Notes: generated from the letters alone by a model not told the origin. A stretch of 7,677 nucleotides of DNA from Bacteroidales bacterium (GCA_900768725.1 CAAGDU010000048.1:1-7677); one strand, 5' to 3'. Shown: positions 1 to 6,815, counted from the first letter of the stretch. Made by a program: numbers and translations.

Positions 1-2636
1 AGGAGGTAGTCGTTGTAGGTGAAGCGGCGGACATAGTCTATTCGTATGAATTTCAATATATTTTCTATACCGAATGTCATTTCTACATAGGGTATTTTTC
101 CTATAGGCGAAGAAGTGTAGCCGCTGACATATTTCCCTTCATGGTCATAAGTGGCGTTATTGGGGAAGATATAGAGGTTTTCGTTGCCGGGGAGGTAGGG
201 GTTGTTTTTATCGGTGAGTCCACCGTAGATAGCCGCCACACTGACCACGCCTCGCAGTTTCGTCTTGTTGAGCACGGGGATGCGGTTGATGATCCAGCCT
301 TTGAAATAGTAGGTAGCAAAGAGGCTGACATAATAGTCCATCATAAACTCCATGGGTTGCATGAGGTTGAAAGCACTCTTGCCGAGGAAGATAGAGGTGG
401 AGGTGGCGGGGAAATAGAGTTTGGTGAAGGGCACTTTGTTCCAGACACCACCGGCTTGGATTTTGGCATCTAAGTGTCCGAAGGACGAGAACCAGAAGCG
501 TTTCTCGGCAGAGAGGGTGGTGGTATTGTAGTAGAATCCTTGTCCGCCGGTATATCTATCGTCTAAATATCCCATGGTGTGTCGTAGGCTGATGATGGGT
601 GCATCTTGCTCTACGGTGAAGGGTGATTCGGTGCCCATACGGTCGATGGGTAGGGGTGAGCCGTTGATGTATCGGAGTTCAAGGGAGCCTTCGTAGTTGT
701 TGTAGGAAGGTACCTGTTGGGTGATAGCGACATTGCCGCCGGCGTATTGCTTGACGCGGCTGTAATAGAGTGCTCCGGCAGGTGTGTTATTCTCGAAATC
801 GAATCCCGCTTTGAGGGTTAGTCCGTTGTGCCACTCTTTCATATAGGTGGCTTTTGCTCTCCAAACATACTGATAGTTTTTCATCGTAGGCTTGGAGGTG
901 GGTATGGACATGAGTATATGGTCTCTTGTGATGATACCCGTTTGTTGTCCGGGTTCTTCGACATCGTATTGTGCTTGCAGTTGGATATAATGTCGAGGTG
1001 CTTCGTATTGGTGGTAGTGTTTTTTGTTGAACGACCACATGAGCGATACATTCCCTTTGGGCAGGAGGTCTTGTGTACCGAAAGCGAGGTATGTAGAAAG
1101 GAAGAGTTGCGGGTGTAGGTTGGCGGTGGTAACCCCTCCGATGCGTAGTCTGACCCCTTCGAGGGGATTCCACGAGACGGTATTGTAGATAGGTCCGAAG
1201 TCCCATTTGGACTCTCCCCATCGGGTAGAGGGCACGGTGGCAACGTACTCCGTGGTGATGGCATCGACAGCCATAAGCAGGGAGTTGAACTTGGGTGTGG
1301 CTTTGAACTCAGCGACGAGATCCATGACGGAGCCTTCGTAGAAAGAGAGGGGTTCCGGTCGGTGGGTATCCCAATATAGGAAGTCTTTTCGTATGGATGT
1401 GGAGTCGGGCGGTTTGACGGTGTCGGTGGGTACAGAAGGGGAGAAGACGGCGAGATTAAGGGGTGTTTCGAAGTCGAAATCCGTATAGATTTTGGTTTGC
1501 CGTGCGATGATGTTCTTCTTTCGATTGAAGAGGAAGAATTTGGCAGAAGTGGTTGTTCTGTCGGGTGCCCAAAGTCCGTTTTCGAGGCGTTTGTATTGGT
1601 GCTCAACGGTGTAGTCGCTGACGAAGTTGAGGTTAATTTCCTTGGGGACAGCGAGGGAATATTTTTTGATTTTGTAGGTAGAATCGTTGACGATATAGAG
1701 ATGCCCCGTGAAGCTATAACTCTGTGAGTTGACGGGCACGAAGGCGAGGTCAATGCAGGAGTCGCCATCAATGAGGATGGTGTCGGCGAGATAGTATTGG
1801 TAGTAGGAGACGGCTAACGGTGTGGAAATAGGAGATACAAAACGATTGAAAAGGGCATTGATATTATCGTCATTGATATCTATATCTGTGAAGACCGCAT
1901 TCATGTTCTCTTGGAGAGAAGAAGAGGTAAGGAGCGATTCCAGTCCGAAGATACGCTTGCGGCTGACGATATGTTTTTCTTTTCTTGGTCTTCGTTGGTA
2001 GTATTCATTGGCGAAATTTTCGCGGATAGAGAGCGTGATGGAGGGATATAGTTCGGTGGTGTCAATATACTTTTGGATAAAGAGGAAGTTTTTCCAAAAG
2101 GGTTTATTGAAGTCGGGGGTGAAGTTCTCAAGTGCAAAAGACATACGGTGGTATGTTTCTGCGGAATAGTGGTCTTGTGTTTTTACGTTGAAGGAGTCTT
2201 TGTGTGCAATAACGTTTTTGATGAGTTCGACGGCAGGGTTTCCTCTCCGTCTGTATTTCTGCTTTTCTTTGTTGGGTTTAACAATGATGTCTTGCAGATT
2301 GTAGGTATCGGCGTTGAGTTTGATTTTGAGGTTGTGCTTTTTTTGCCCTTTTCGGATAGTGAGATATTCATTTTTGTATCCAATCATTTGGAAACAAAGG
2401 GTGGTATATTGGGAGTTTGTCGGTATAGAGAATTTCCCGTCAAGGTCAGAGGTTGTTCCGATGTTGGTCGGTTTCCATGCGTTGTCTTGCTTTTGCACAA
2501 AATAAACCTGGACCAGAGGAAGCGTTTCTCCGGTTTCGGCATCAACGATGAGTCCATCGATGAATGAATCTTCTTGTGCATGCAGTTGGAAGCACGTGCC
2601 AAGAAGCAACAACAACCAAACAATCTTTTTGTACAT
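1..2636 (-). CDS. DUF5686 outer-membrane protein with N-terminal carboxypeptidase-regulatory-like domain (3' end cut by window)
   Basis: The frame from the ATG at 2636-2634 stays open to the window edge: 878 codons without a stop. Residues 1-20 are a signal peptide (MYKK, a leucine run, then LHA before Q21). Residues about 24-110 match the carboxypeptidase-regulatory-like beta-sandwich common at the N-terminus of Bacteroidota outer-membrane proteins (GLIVDAETGETLPLVQV, then DLDGKFSI). The DUF5686 part begins around the RGNPAVELIKNVI segment (131-143). Near residues 790-810 it carries GVVSVAAIYGGLTDKNNP, and at the edge GIENILKFIRIDYVRRFTY, both typical of the C-terminus of this family. Probably only 20-40 residues are missing. 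Alternating hydrophobic strands in the second half suggest an outer-membrane beta-barrel; this is inferred. The molecular function of the family is unknown to me. The ATG lies one base after the stop of the glycosyltransferase gene (TAAAATG), so the two are very likely co-transcribed and translationally coupled. A length above 878 residues is at the long end for the family. Confidence 0.93.
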   Translation of the reverse strand, partial: MYKKIVWLLLLLGTCFQLHAQEDSFIDGLIVDAETGETLPLVQVYFVQKQDNAWKPTNIGTTSDLDGKFSIPTNSQYTTLCFQMIGYKNEYLTIRKGQKKHNLKIKLNADTYNLQDIIVKPNKEKQKYRRRGNPAVELIKNVIAHKDSFNVKTQDHYSAETYHRMSFALENFTPDFNKPFWKNFLFIQKYIDTTELYPSITLSIRENFANEYYQRRPRKEKHIVSRKRIFGLESLLTSSSLQENMNAVFTDIDINDDNINALFNRFVSPISTPLAVSYYQYYLADTILIDGDSCIDLAFVPVNSQSYSFTGHLYIVNDSTYKIKKYSLAVPKEINLNFVSDYTVEHQYKRLENGLWAPDRTTTSAKFFLFNRKKNIIARQTKIYTDFDFETPLNLAVFSPSVPTDTVKPPDSTSIRKDFLYWDTHRPEPLSFYEGSVMDLVAEFKATPKFNSLLMAVDAITTEYVATVPSTRWGESKWDFGPIYNTVSWNPLEGVRLRIGGVTTANLHPQLFLSTYLAFGTQDLLPKGNVSLMWSFNKKHYHQYEAPRHYIQLQAQYDVEEPGQQTGIITRDHILMSIPTSKPTMKNYQYVWRAKATYMKEWHNGLTLKAGFDFENNTPAGALYYSRVKQYAGGNVAITQQVPSYNNYEGSLELRYINGSPLPIDRMGTESPFTVEQDAPIISLRHTMGYLDDRYTGGQGFYYNTTTLSAEKRFWFSSFGHLDAKIQAGGVWNKVPFTKLYFPATSTSIFLGKSAFNLMQPMEFMMDYYVSLFATYYFKGWIINRIPVLNKTKLRGVVSVAAIYGGLTDKNNPYLPGNENLYIFPNNATYDHEGKYVSGYTSSPIGKIPYVEMTFGIENILKFIRIDYVRRFTYNDYL

Positions 2637-2637
2637 T

Positions 2638-3807
2638 TTATTTATGTGTCCGATTCCATCTTTTGATGATTTCATCGTATCTCTCGCTAACTTCGGTCAT
2701 CACATCTTGCCATGAGCGCGCGATAGTTTGTGAGGCTCGGTTTCCCACTTTCGTTGCTTCATCGGGGTGGTCGATGAGGTATGCGAGTAGTTGGGCATAG
2801 GCGTTGGGGTCATTCTGACAGAGGTACCCATTGTCGTTGTTTCGGATGATTTCCGCGGCGGTAGCATCTTGCAGGAGCAGTGCGGGGGTATGCATTGCTG
2901 CGGCTTCTCGGACAACAAGGGGTGCATTATCGTAGAGCGAGGGGAAGAGGAACATATCGGCTGCGGCGTAGTATCGCTTGAGCAGGTCTCTATCCAGCAC
3001 AGTGCCGACCATAATCACTTTCTCGGAAAGCCCTAACCGATTGATTTTCTCTTTAATAGCATCTTGCGCATAGCCGGTGCCGATCATGTACAGTTTCCAA
3101 GGGAATTGCGGAATGAGAGCAAGTGCATCAAGGATAAAGGCGATATTCTTCTCCCAGATATGTTGCCCGACAAAGAGGAACATCGTTTGTTTTGCGTCGA
3201 GACGCAGAAGCGTACGTTGCTGCGTGCGCATTTGCTCCACCTCTTGCGGCGAGGAAACAAAATCGTTGCCGTTATCCACAACAACGACATTGCCTTTATA
3301 ACCATACTCTCGAAGGGTAGGTTCTACTGCAGCTTGGGGAATCCAAACCTCGTCCGCCTGCTCGTAGAAACGGACGATATAATTGACCACCTTATCTACG
3401 ATGGGTTTGTAACGCAATGCTCTCTCAAAGTCTTGTCGGTATTTGGAATGGAAAGTAGCCACCAAGGGTATATGCTGCTTGGTAGCGACTTGACGTGCCA
3501 GCATACCGGCTGTGAAAGGACAGTGGGCATGGACTATGCGAAATTGCTTAGAATGGAGATGATTTAGAAACCTATAGTCTAAAAACGGCATACCAAATCG
3601 ATAGGGTTTGCGCATAGGTATAGGTATGGAAACATATCTCTCGAGTTGGTATTTAGCGGACTGAATAATTTCTTGTGCATGTGGAGCATAGGGAGTAATC
3701 ACACAAACTTCTTTTCCCTGTTCTCGCAGCCAATAGGCATAGTTTTGCACGGTCAGTGCGACGCCGTCCATGACGGGAGGGAAATTATCGTTGAAGAGTC
3801 CTATCAT
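2638..3807 (-). CDS. Glycosyltransferase family 4 (GT-B fold), diacylglycerol-glycosyltransferase-like
   Basis: A complete 389-residue protein. The N-terminus NDNFPPVMDGVALTVQNYA (6-24) is the glycine loop of GT4 enzymes. HAHCPFTAGMLARQVA (93-108) and LVATFHSKY (115-123) are the acceptor-side histidine motifs typical of lipid-linked GT4 enzymes. The C-terminal Rossmann domain starts at LFVGQHIWEKN (211-221) and carries PSLYDNAPLVVREAAAMHTP (289-308) and AAEIIRNNDNGYL (317-329), the donor-binding region. The enzyme should move a sugar from a nucleotide donor to a lipid or glycan acceptor at the inner face of the cytoplasmic membrane. There is no signal peptide or membrane helix; the basic tail (KRWNRTHK) could help membrane association. 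In the usual EX7E pair the first glutamate is aspartate (D293, E301). The ATG at 3807 follows a Bacteroides-type promoter with a leader of about 40 nt and no clear Shine-Dalgarno sequence. Donor and acceptor cannot be read from the sequence; capsule, LPS or glycolipid synthesis are all possible. Confidence 0.93.
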   Translation of the reverse strand: MIGLFNDNFPPVMDGVALTVQNYAYWLREQGKEVCVITPYAPHAQEIIQSAKYQLERYVSIPIPMRKPYRFGMPFLDYRFLNHLHSKQFRIVHAHCPFTAGMLARQVATKQHIPLVATFHSKYRQDFERALRYKPIVDKVVNYIVRFYEQADEVWIPQAAVEPTLREYGYKGNVVVVDNGNDFVSSPQEVEQMRTQQRTLLRLDAKQTMFLFVGQHIWEKNIAFILDALALIPQFPWKLYMIGTGYAQDAIKEKINRLGLSEKVIMVGTVLDRDLLKRYYAAADMFLFPSLYDNAPLVVREAAAMHTPALLLQDATAAEIIRNNDNGYLCQNDPNAYAQLLAYLIDHPDEATKVGNRASQTIARSWQDVMTEVSERYDEIIKRWNRTHK

Positions 3808-3855
3808 AATTAGTATTTAATGGCGTTTCGGTATGTATTAACTATAAAAAGCGCG

Positions 3856-3887
3856 CAAAGGTACGAAATTTTTATGACATACACAAA
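3856..3887 (-). promoter_or_regulatory. Bacteroides-type promoter of the glycosyltransferase-DUF5686 operon
   Basis: On the minus strand a TTTG box (3887-3884) and a TACCTTTG box (3863-3856) are separated by 20 bp. This fits the Bacteroidota primary sigma consensus (TTTG at -33, TAnnTTTG at -7). Transcription should begin near 3849, about 40 nt upstream of the ATG at 3807. The -7 box and its surroundings (GTACCTTTGC) are the same as in the other two promoters of this window. Confidence 0.8.
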
Positions 3888-4028
3888 AAAAAAATAGTAT
3901 TTGCAACATACATTGTACGGAATAGCTAATTGCCTACAAATGCCAGACAAGCTTTTGCCGAGTAAGTCCCCCAAAGGGTAAGGAGGCAAACAGAGGGGAA
4001 ACGTGTTGGTTTTGCACTATTTTGATTG

Positions 4029-4084
4029 AAAAAAAACAGAAGTGCGTAATTTGCATTTCAAAAAGAGATTGCAAATTACGCACT
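4029..4084 (-). terminator. Intrinsic terminator of the DUF4270 lipoprotein gene
   Basis: Perfect 15-bp inverted repeat: AGTGCGTAATTTGCA at 4041-4055 and its complement at 4070-4084, with a 14-nt loop. Read on the minus strand the stem is followed by TCTG and eight T residues (4036-4029), the form of a rho-independent terminator. It starts about 41 bases after the stop codon of the lipoprotein gene. The plus-strand side has only an interrupted T-rich stretch, so action in that direction would be weaker, and no plus-strand gene ends here. Confidence 0.88.
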
Positions 4085-4125
4085 TTCTTGTTGCTTTTTC
4101 TCAGAATATACACAAAAAAAACAAT

Positions 4126-5649
4126 TTAGAATCCAGAATACACTACTTTCAGAGACAGGGGGCTGTCTGCGTTCTGTGCGCTGCGAATCTTCGTGGCGGA
4201 CATCACTTGGCTTTGGCGCACGGAGGTGATGGAGGTGGTGCCGTAGGACGAGTTGGTGGTGGTCTCCACCGTTACGGGCACCAGCAACATGTTCAGCGTG
4301 TCGGGGTTCATCACCTGACGAATTTGATTGGTGAGCAGGGTGTTGAGGTCGTAGGAATAGTAGTAGATGGTGTTGCCGAGCGAATCCACGCCCGTGCTGA
4401 GCGAGGAGAGGATAGCCACCGTGTCGGAGGGCAGTTCTTTCTTGCGGAAGAAGCGGTCGAGGCTCTCTTCCTTGATGAGCAGCATATAGTCGGCAGGTTG
4501 CAGCCAGTCGTTGCGGTCTTGGTCCGCGCCCGTGCCGTCATAGACATTGAGCACATCCACCTGCAACTGCGCCAAGTTCACATACGGGCGTTTCACCGTG
4601 TCTTTGTAAATCAGGCTCTGCATGATGGTCTCCTCTATCTGCAACATGGGGAACTGCATGCGTGTATAGACGCCCGCGGGGGCAATCACGTAACTGTAGT
4701 GCGCGCTGTCTGCCAGCAGGTTCTCCACCAGCGTCTCTTTGTCGCGGTACTCTATTCGGTTCAAGCCACGCACCTCCGCGTTGGCGTAGAAGCCCTTCAT
4801 GTCTGTAACCGTGGTGTCTTGTCCGCCGCGGTTGTAGGAGAAATGGTAATAGACCGCCATACTCACGTCTGTGATATGCAGCATGGTAGCGCTGCCGAAG
4901 GTGGGGGTGATATACAGCCCTTTGAAGAACTCGTTGAAACTATCCTGCGAGGCATAGGTCTGCATGGTAAAGAAGCGTTGTGCGAAGTCGTCGCTCATGC
5001 GGCAACGCACCATCGGCTGGTAGGTGCCCGTGCTGCTGTTATAGACGCTGTCTGCCTTGTTTCCCGCCACGATAAGCGGCTGGCGACTTATCAGCAGCGT
5101 GCTGTCCTCCATGCTGCAATAGTCGGCGATATTGAGGTCGGAAGTGTATGTCAGGTTGTACTCCATCACGCTGCGGTCTATCTCATACACATTGATTGCC
5201 ATCGGAGTGGTGCTGCTGCCCACCCAGTCGCGGTAGTAGATGAAGAGGCAGACGGAGTCGATTTCCGAGGTCTCTGGATATTGGAAGCCCACGGGGCACG
5301 CCAACTGCGTCAGCACCTCTGCGCGGACGGTGCCGTAGTCAGTGGCTATCTCGCCCAGCAGGAAAGAGTCGGGGGCGGTGATGATACTGCCGCAGGGGGC
5401 TAAGTTGGAAGAGAGGGAAAAGGTGTCGGAGCAAACGACTATCTTGTCGTTATCGCCCAGCAGCGAACTGCCCGCCGTAACCACATCGTCTTTGCAGCCG
5501 GTCAGAGCCAAGAACAAGGAGCAAAGAAGACCCACTCCGCCCCTCCCCACGAGAGCACCCCAAAAATCCGATATTTTTCGGGGACTCCAAAAGGGCGGGA
5601 GAATGGAAAATAGTTTTTGTGTAGTCATCAGTAATCTACCTTTACTCAT
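4126..5649 (-). CDS. DUF4270 family secreted lipoprotein
   Basis: 507 codons from the ATG at 5649. A hydrophobic stretch VGLLCSLFLALTGC (39-52) ends in a lipobox (LTGC), so Cys52 is the predicted lipidation site of a signal-peptidase-II substrate. The mature start CKDDVVTAGSSLLGDNDKI (52-70) and the following VVCSDTFSL match the N-terminal signature of DUF4270 proteins, a Bacteroidota family of unknown function with mostly beta structure; the length is usual for it. The lysine and two aspartates after the cysteine resemble the lipoprotein export signal of the phylum, so surface exposure is possible. The start is uncertain. From residue 1 or the ATG at residue 8 (5628), the signal peptide has an unusual 30-40-residue front part (FSILPPFWSPRKISDFWG). 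A GTG at 5550 (residue 34) would give a normal 18-residue signal peptide, though GTG starts are uncommon. The gene lies 133 bases downstream of the starch-synthase-like gene, probably in one transcript, and ends at a strong terminator. Confidence 0.88.
   Translation of the reverse strand: MSKGRLLMTTQKLFSILPPFWSPRKISDFWGALVGRGGVGLLCSLFLALTGCKDDVVTAGSSLLGDNDKIVVCSDTFSLSSNLAPCGSIITAPDSFLLGEIATDYGTVRAEVLTQLACPVGFQYPETSEIDSVCLFIYYRDWVGSSTTPMAINVYEIDRSVMEYNLTYTSDLNIADYCSMEDSTLLISRQPLIVAGNKADSVYNSSTGTYQPMVRCRMSDDFAQRFFTMQTYASQDSFNEFFKGLYITPTFGSATMLHITDVSMAVYYHFSYNRGGQDTTVTDMKGFYANAEVRGLNRIEYRDKETLVENLLADSAHYSYVIAPAGVYTRMQFPMLQIEETIMQSLIYKDTVKRPYVNLAQLQVDVLNVYDGTGADQDRNDWLQPADYMLLIKEESLDRFFRKKELPSDTVAILSSLSTGVDSLGNTIYYYSYDLNTLLTNQIRQVMNPDTLNMLLVPVTVETTTNSSYGTTSITSVRQSQVMSATKIRSAQNADSPLSLKVVYSGF
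5558..5583. repeat. Inverted repeat inside the signal-peptide coding region of the DUF4270 gene
   Basis: CCCCAAAAAT (5558-5567) can pair with ATTTTTCGGGG (5573-5583) with one bulged C and a loop CCGAT. An outer pair CCGCCC (5537-5542) and GGGCGG (5593-5598) encloses it. The hairpin covers about codons 23-31 of the annotated frame, exactly the unusual stretch before the hydrophobic core of the signal peptide. It may be an inserted intergenic repeat that became translated, or a structure that controls initiation at a downstream start. This is inference. Confidence 0.5.
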
Positions 5650-5729
5650 ATTCCTCGTTTATTCATAATCAGTCTTTTATCCTTTATCTTTCCAGGAAAG
5701 TCGGGATGCAAGCTTCAGCGAACGTAGTG

Positions 5730-5781
5730 AGCGGTCTTTTTCAGCAGGCGAGGACGCCTGCGCATCCGGACAGCGGTCTTT
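5730..5781. repeat. Direct repeat AGCGGTCTTT flanking a GC-rich palindrome
   Basis: The 10-mer AGCGGTCTTT occurs at 5730-5739 and again at 5772-5781, 32 bases apart, and encloses the palindromic element 5744-5767. The second copy stops two bases before the stop codon of the starch-synthase-like gene. The arrangement resembles a target-site duplication around a small inserted element, but it could also be internal repetition of a composite intergenic repeat. Confidence 0.55.
5744..5767 (+). repeat. GC-rich palindromic dispersed element, copy 1
   Basis: GCAGGCG (5744-5750), loop AGGA, CGCCTGC (5755-5761) form a perfect 7-bp stem. The bases GGACGC (5752-5757) can instead pair with GCATCC (5762-5767, one mismatch), giving an alternative hairpin that excludes the first. 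The 24 bases are 20/24 identical to the reverse complement of 6816-6839. Neither strand has a T-tract after the stem, so it is not a standard terminator. On the transcript it lies between the starch-synthase-like and DUF4270 genes, where such elements can affect mRNA stability or read-through (inference). Confidence 0.7.
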
Positions 5782-5782
5782 C

Positions 5783-6607
5783 TTACTTTCCTATCAGTTC
5801 GTTGCAGAAGTCCAAGAAACGCTTGTTGTCCGCGCCGTCTTCGTAGGGCAGTATGGGTTTGCGGCTTGTCTCTGCGTAGTTCATCACGCGCTGGTTAATC
5901 TTCGGGCTGGCAAACGTGATGGCATCGGAATAGTCTATCGCGAGTCGCATCAACTCCTCGTAGCCCACGGGGAAGCCCGCTATGCTGCGCACGTCGTTGT
6001 TGGAGATTCCGTCAATCTGCAACTTCTGTGCAAACTTCGTGCCAAACGGTGTTTGGTACTCGGTATCATCAATAGCCAACACTATTTTTGAGTTCGCGAA
6101 GAATGGTTCATCGGCATATGCCTTCTTTAAGTAGAGCGGTACCAACCCGGACATCCATCCTGAACAAACCACAATATTCGGTGTCCATCGTAGTTTTTTC
6201 ACCGTTTCTATAGCGCCACGCGCAAAGAATATGCAGCGCTCATCGTTGTCTGTATACTCTTTTCCCTCTGCATCAGCAATGCCCTTACGTTTGTGGAACA
6301 GGTCATCATTGTCAATGAAATAAATCTGAATACGTGCCGACTGTATACTCGCCACCTTAATGAGCAAGGGGTGGTCTGTTTCACTGATGATGATGTTCAT
6401 GCCCGAGAGGCGTATCACCTCGTGCAATTGGTTGCGGCGTTCATTGATATCACCAAACTTCGGCATGAACGTGCGCGTTTCATAACCTTTCGATTGGAAC
6501 AACTCCGGCAATTGCCTATTGAGAACTCGGATAGGCGTCTCTTCTGCCAAATAAGGATATATCTCTTGCGAGATGAACAAGATACGTTTCGGCTCTTTCA
6601 TAGGCAT
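5783..6607 (-). CDS. Stand-alone starch/glycogen-synthase N-terminal-domain protein (GT5-like), probably not catalytic
   Basis: A complete 274-residue protein resembling only the N-terminal Rossmann domain of glycogen synthase GlgA. Family landmarks in order: KRILFISQEIYPYL (7-20), FMPKFGDINERRNQLHEV (47-64), IYFIDNDDLFHKRKG (95-109), ERCIFFARGAIETVKKLRWTPNIV (123-146), then GWMSGLVPLYLKKAYADEPFF (150-170). Full GlgA is about 480 residues with a C-terminal domain that binds ADP-glucose; here the stop comes before that domain and nothing after it continues the fold. The loop that should read K-x-G-G-L is AEETPIRVL (21-29), and the NDWH motif after the DIVH strand is SGWM (149-152). Glycogen synthase activity is therefore unlikely; a regulatory, binding or structural role is more plausible. 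Similar short proteins are annotated as glycogen synthase in other Bacteroidota, so this is probably a family form and not a fresh truncation. ATG at 6607 or 6601 are both possible starts. The gene is divergent from panC and first in its transcript. Confidence 0.88.
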   Translation of the reverse strand: MPMKEPKRILFISQEIYPYLAEETPIRVLNRQLPELFQSKGYETRTFMPKFGDINERRNQLHEVIRLSGMNIIISETDHPLLIKVASIQSARIQIYFIDNDDLFHKRKGIADAEGKEYTDNDERCIFFARGAIETVKKLRWTPNIVVCSGWMSGLVPLYLKKAYADEPFFANSKIVLAIDDTEYQTPFGTKFAQKLQIDGISNNDVRSIAGFPVGYEELMRLAIDYSDAITFASPKINQRVMNYAETSRKPILPYEDGADNKRFLDFCNELIGK

Positions 6608-6630
6608 AGAAAATTAGAAGTTTGATATGA

Positions 6631-6700
6631 GACCACCGGACTGTTAGATATTAGATTTCCGCGTTCTATCCCGAATGATCAAGACTAACAGCGATTGGTC
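6631..6700 (-). promoter_or_regulatory. Possible stem-loop in the leader of the starch-synthase-like gene
   Basis: CTGTTAG (6641-6647) is complementary to CTAACAG (6685-6691), and an outer GACC (6631-6634) to GGTC (6697-6700). Both pairs lie between the predicted start of transcription (about 6711) and the ATG at 6607, so the leader RNA of about 100 nt could fold into a two-segment stem with a 37-nt apical loop. It matches no riboswitch class I know. Function is uncertain. Confidence 0.35.
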
Positions 6701-6717
6701 TTTGCAAAAATTTCTTG

Positions 6718-6748
6718 CAAAGGTACTAAAATTTATTGACATTTACAA
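6718..6748 (-). promoter_or_regulatory. Bacteroides-type promoter for the starch-synthase-like and DUF4270 genes
   Basis: On the minus strand TTG (6748-6746) and TACCTTTG (6725-6718) are 20 bp apart, fitting the Bacteroidota consensus. Transcription should start near 6711, leaving a leader of about 100 nt before the ATG at 6607. I found no further TAnnTTTG promoter in 5650-5782, so this one probably serves the DUF4270 gene too. Confidence 0.75.
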
Positions 6749-6765
6749 CTTTTTTTTTTAAAAAA

Positions 6766-6796
6766 TTTGTTTTGTCCGTTTTTTTTAGTACCTTTG
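6766..6796 (+). promoter_or_regulatory. Bacteroides-type promoter of panC
   Basis: TTTG (6766-6769) and TACCTTTG (6789-6796) are 19 bp apart on the plus strand, fitting the Bacteroidota consensus. Transcription should start near 6803, giving a leader of about 140 nt before the panC ATG at 6946. The promoter diverges from the one at 6718-6748; the two -33 boxes are 17 bp apart and do not overlap. Confidence 0.78.
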
Positions 6797-6815
6797 CACG
6801 CTTTTTGGGTGCACT

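Larger units (their letters stand above)
3808..4125. other. Intergenic region between two minus-strand units
   Basis: This 318-bp gap has no credible coding frame. It holds the operon promoter at 3856-3887 and the terminator of the upstream lipoprotein gene at 4029-4084. In 3888-4028 I see only AT-rich sequence and a purine-rich patch (about 3960-4000, with AAAGGGTAAGGAGG). No tRNA, no recognisable mobile-element remnant and no plus-strand TAnnTTTG promoter were found there. Confidence 0.75.

Noticed and set aside
881..1771. A 296-codon minus-strand frame overlapping the DUF5686 gene in another phase
   Set aside because: Ser/Pro/Thr-rich low-complexity translation without any family signature, lying wholly inside the intact DUF5686 frame.
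4042..5403. A 453-codon open frame on the plus strand opposite the DUF4270 gene
   Set aside because: It is rich in His, Val, Arg and Ala with no recognisable domain, has no promoter or start signal, and runs through the terminator stem. It follows from the GC-rich codon use of the lipoprotein gene on the other strand, which has a clear signal peptide and family signature.
5646..5666. A six-codon frame (MNKRGI) whose TGA overlaps the ATG of the DUF4270 gene
   Set aside because: An ATGA overlap could mean translational coupling, but a frame this short occurs easily by chance and there is no ribosome-binding site or attenuator pattern to support it.
5744..5761. Intrinsic terminator between the GT5-like and DUF4270 genes
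   Set aside because: The 7-bp GC stem is strong, but neither strand has a run of T after it, so read-through into the DUF4270 gene is more likely.
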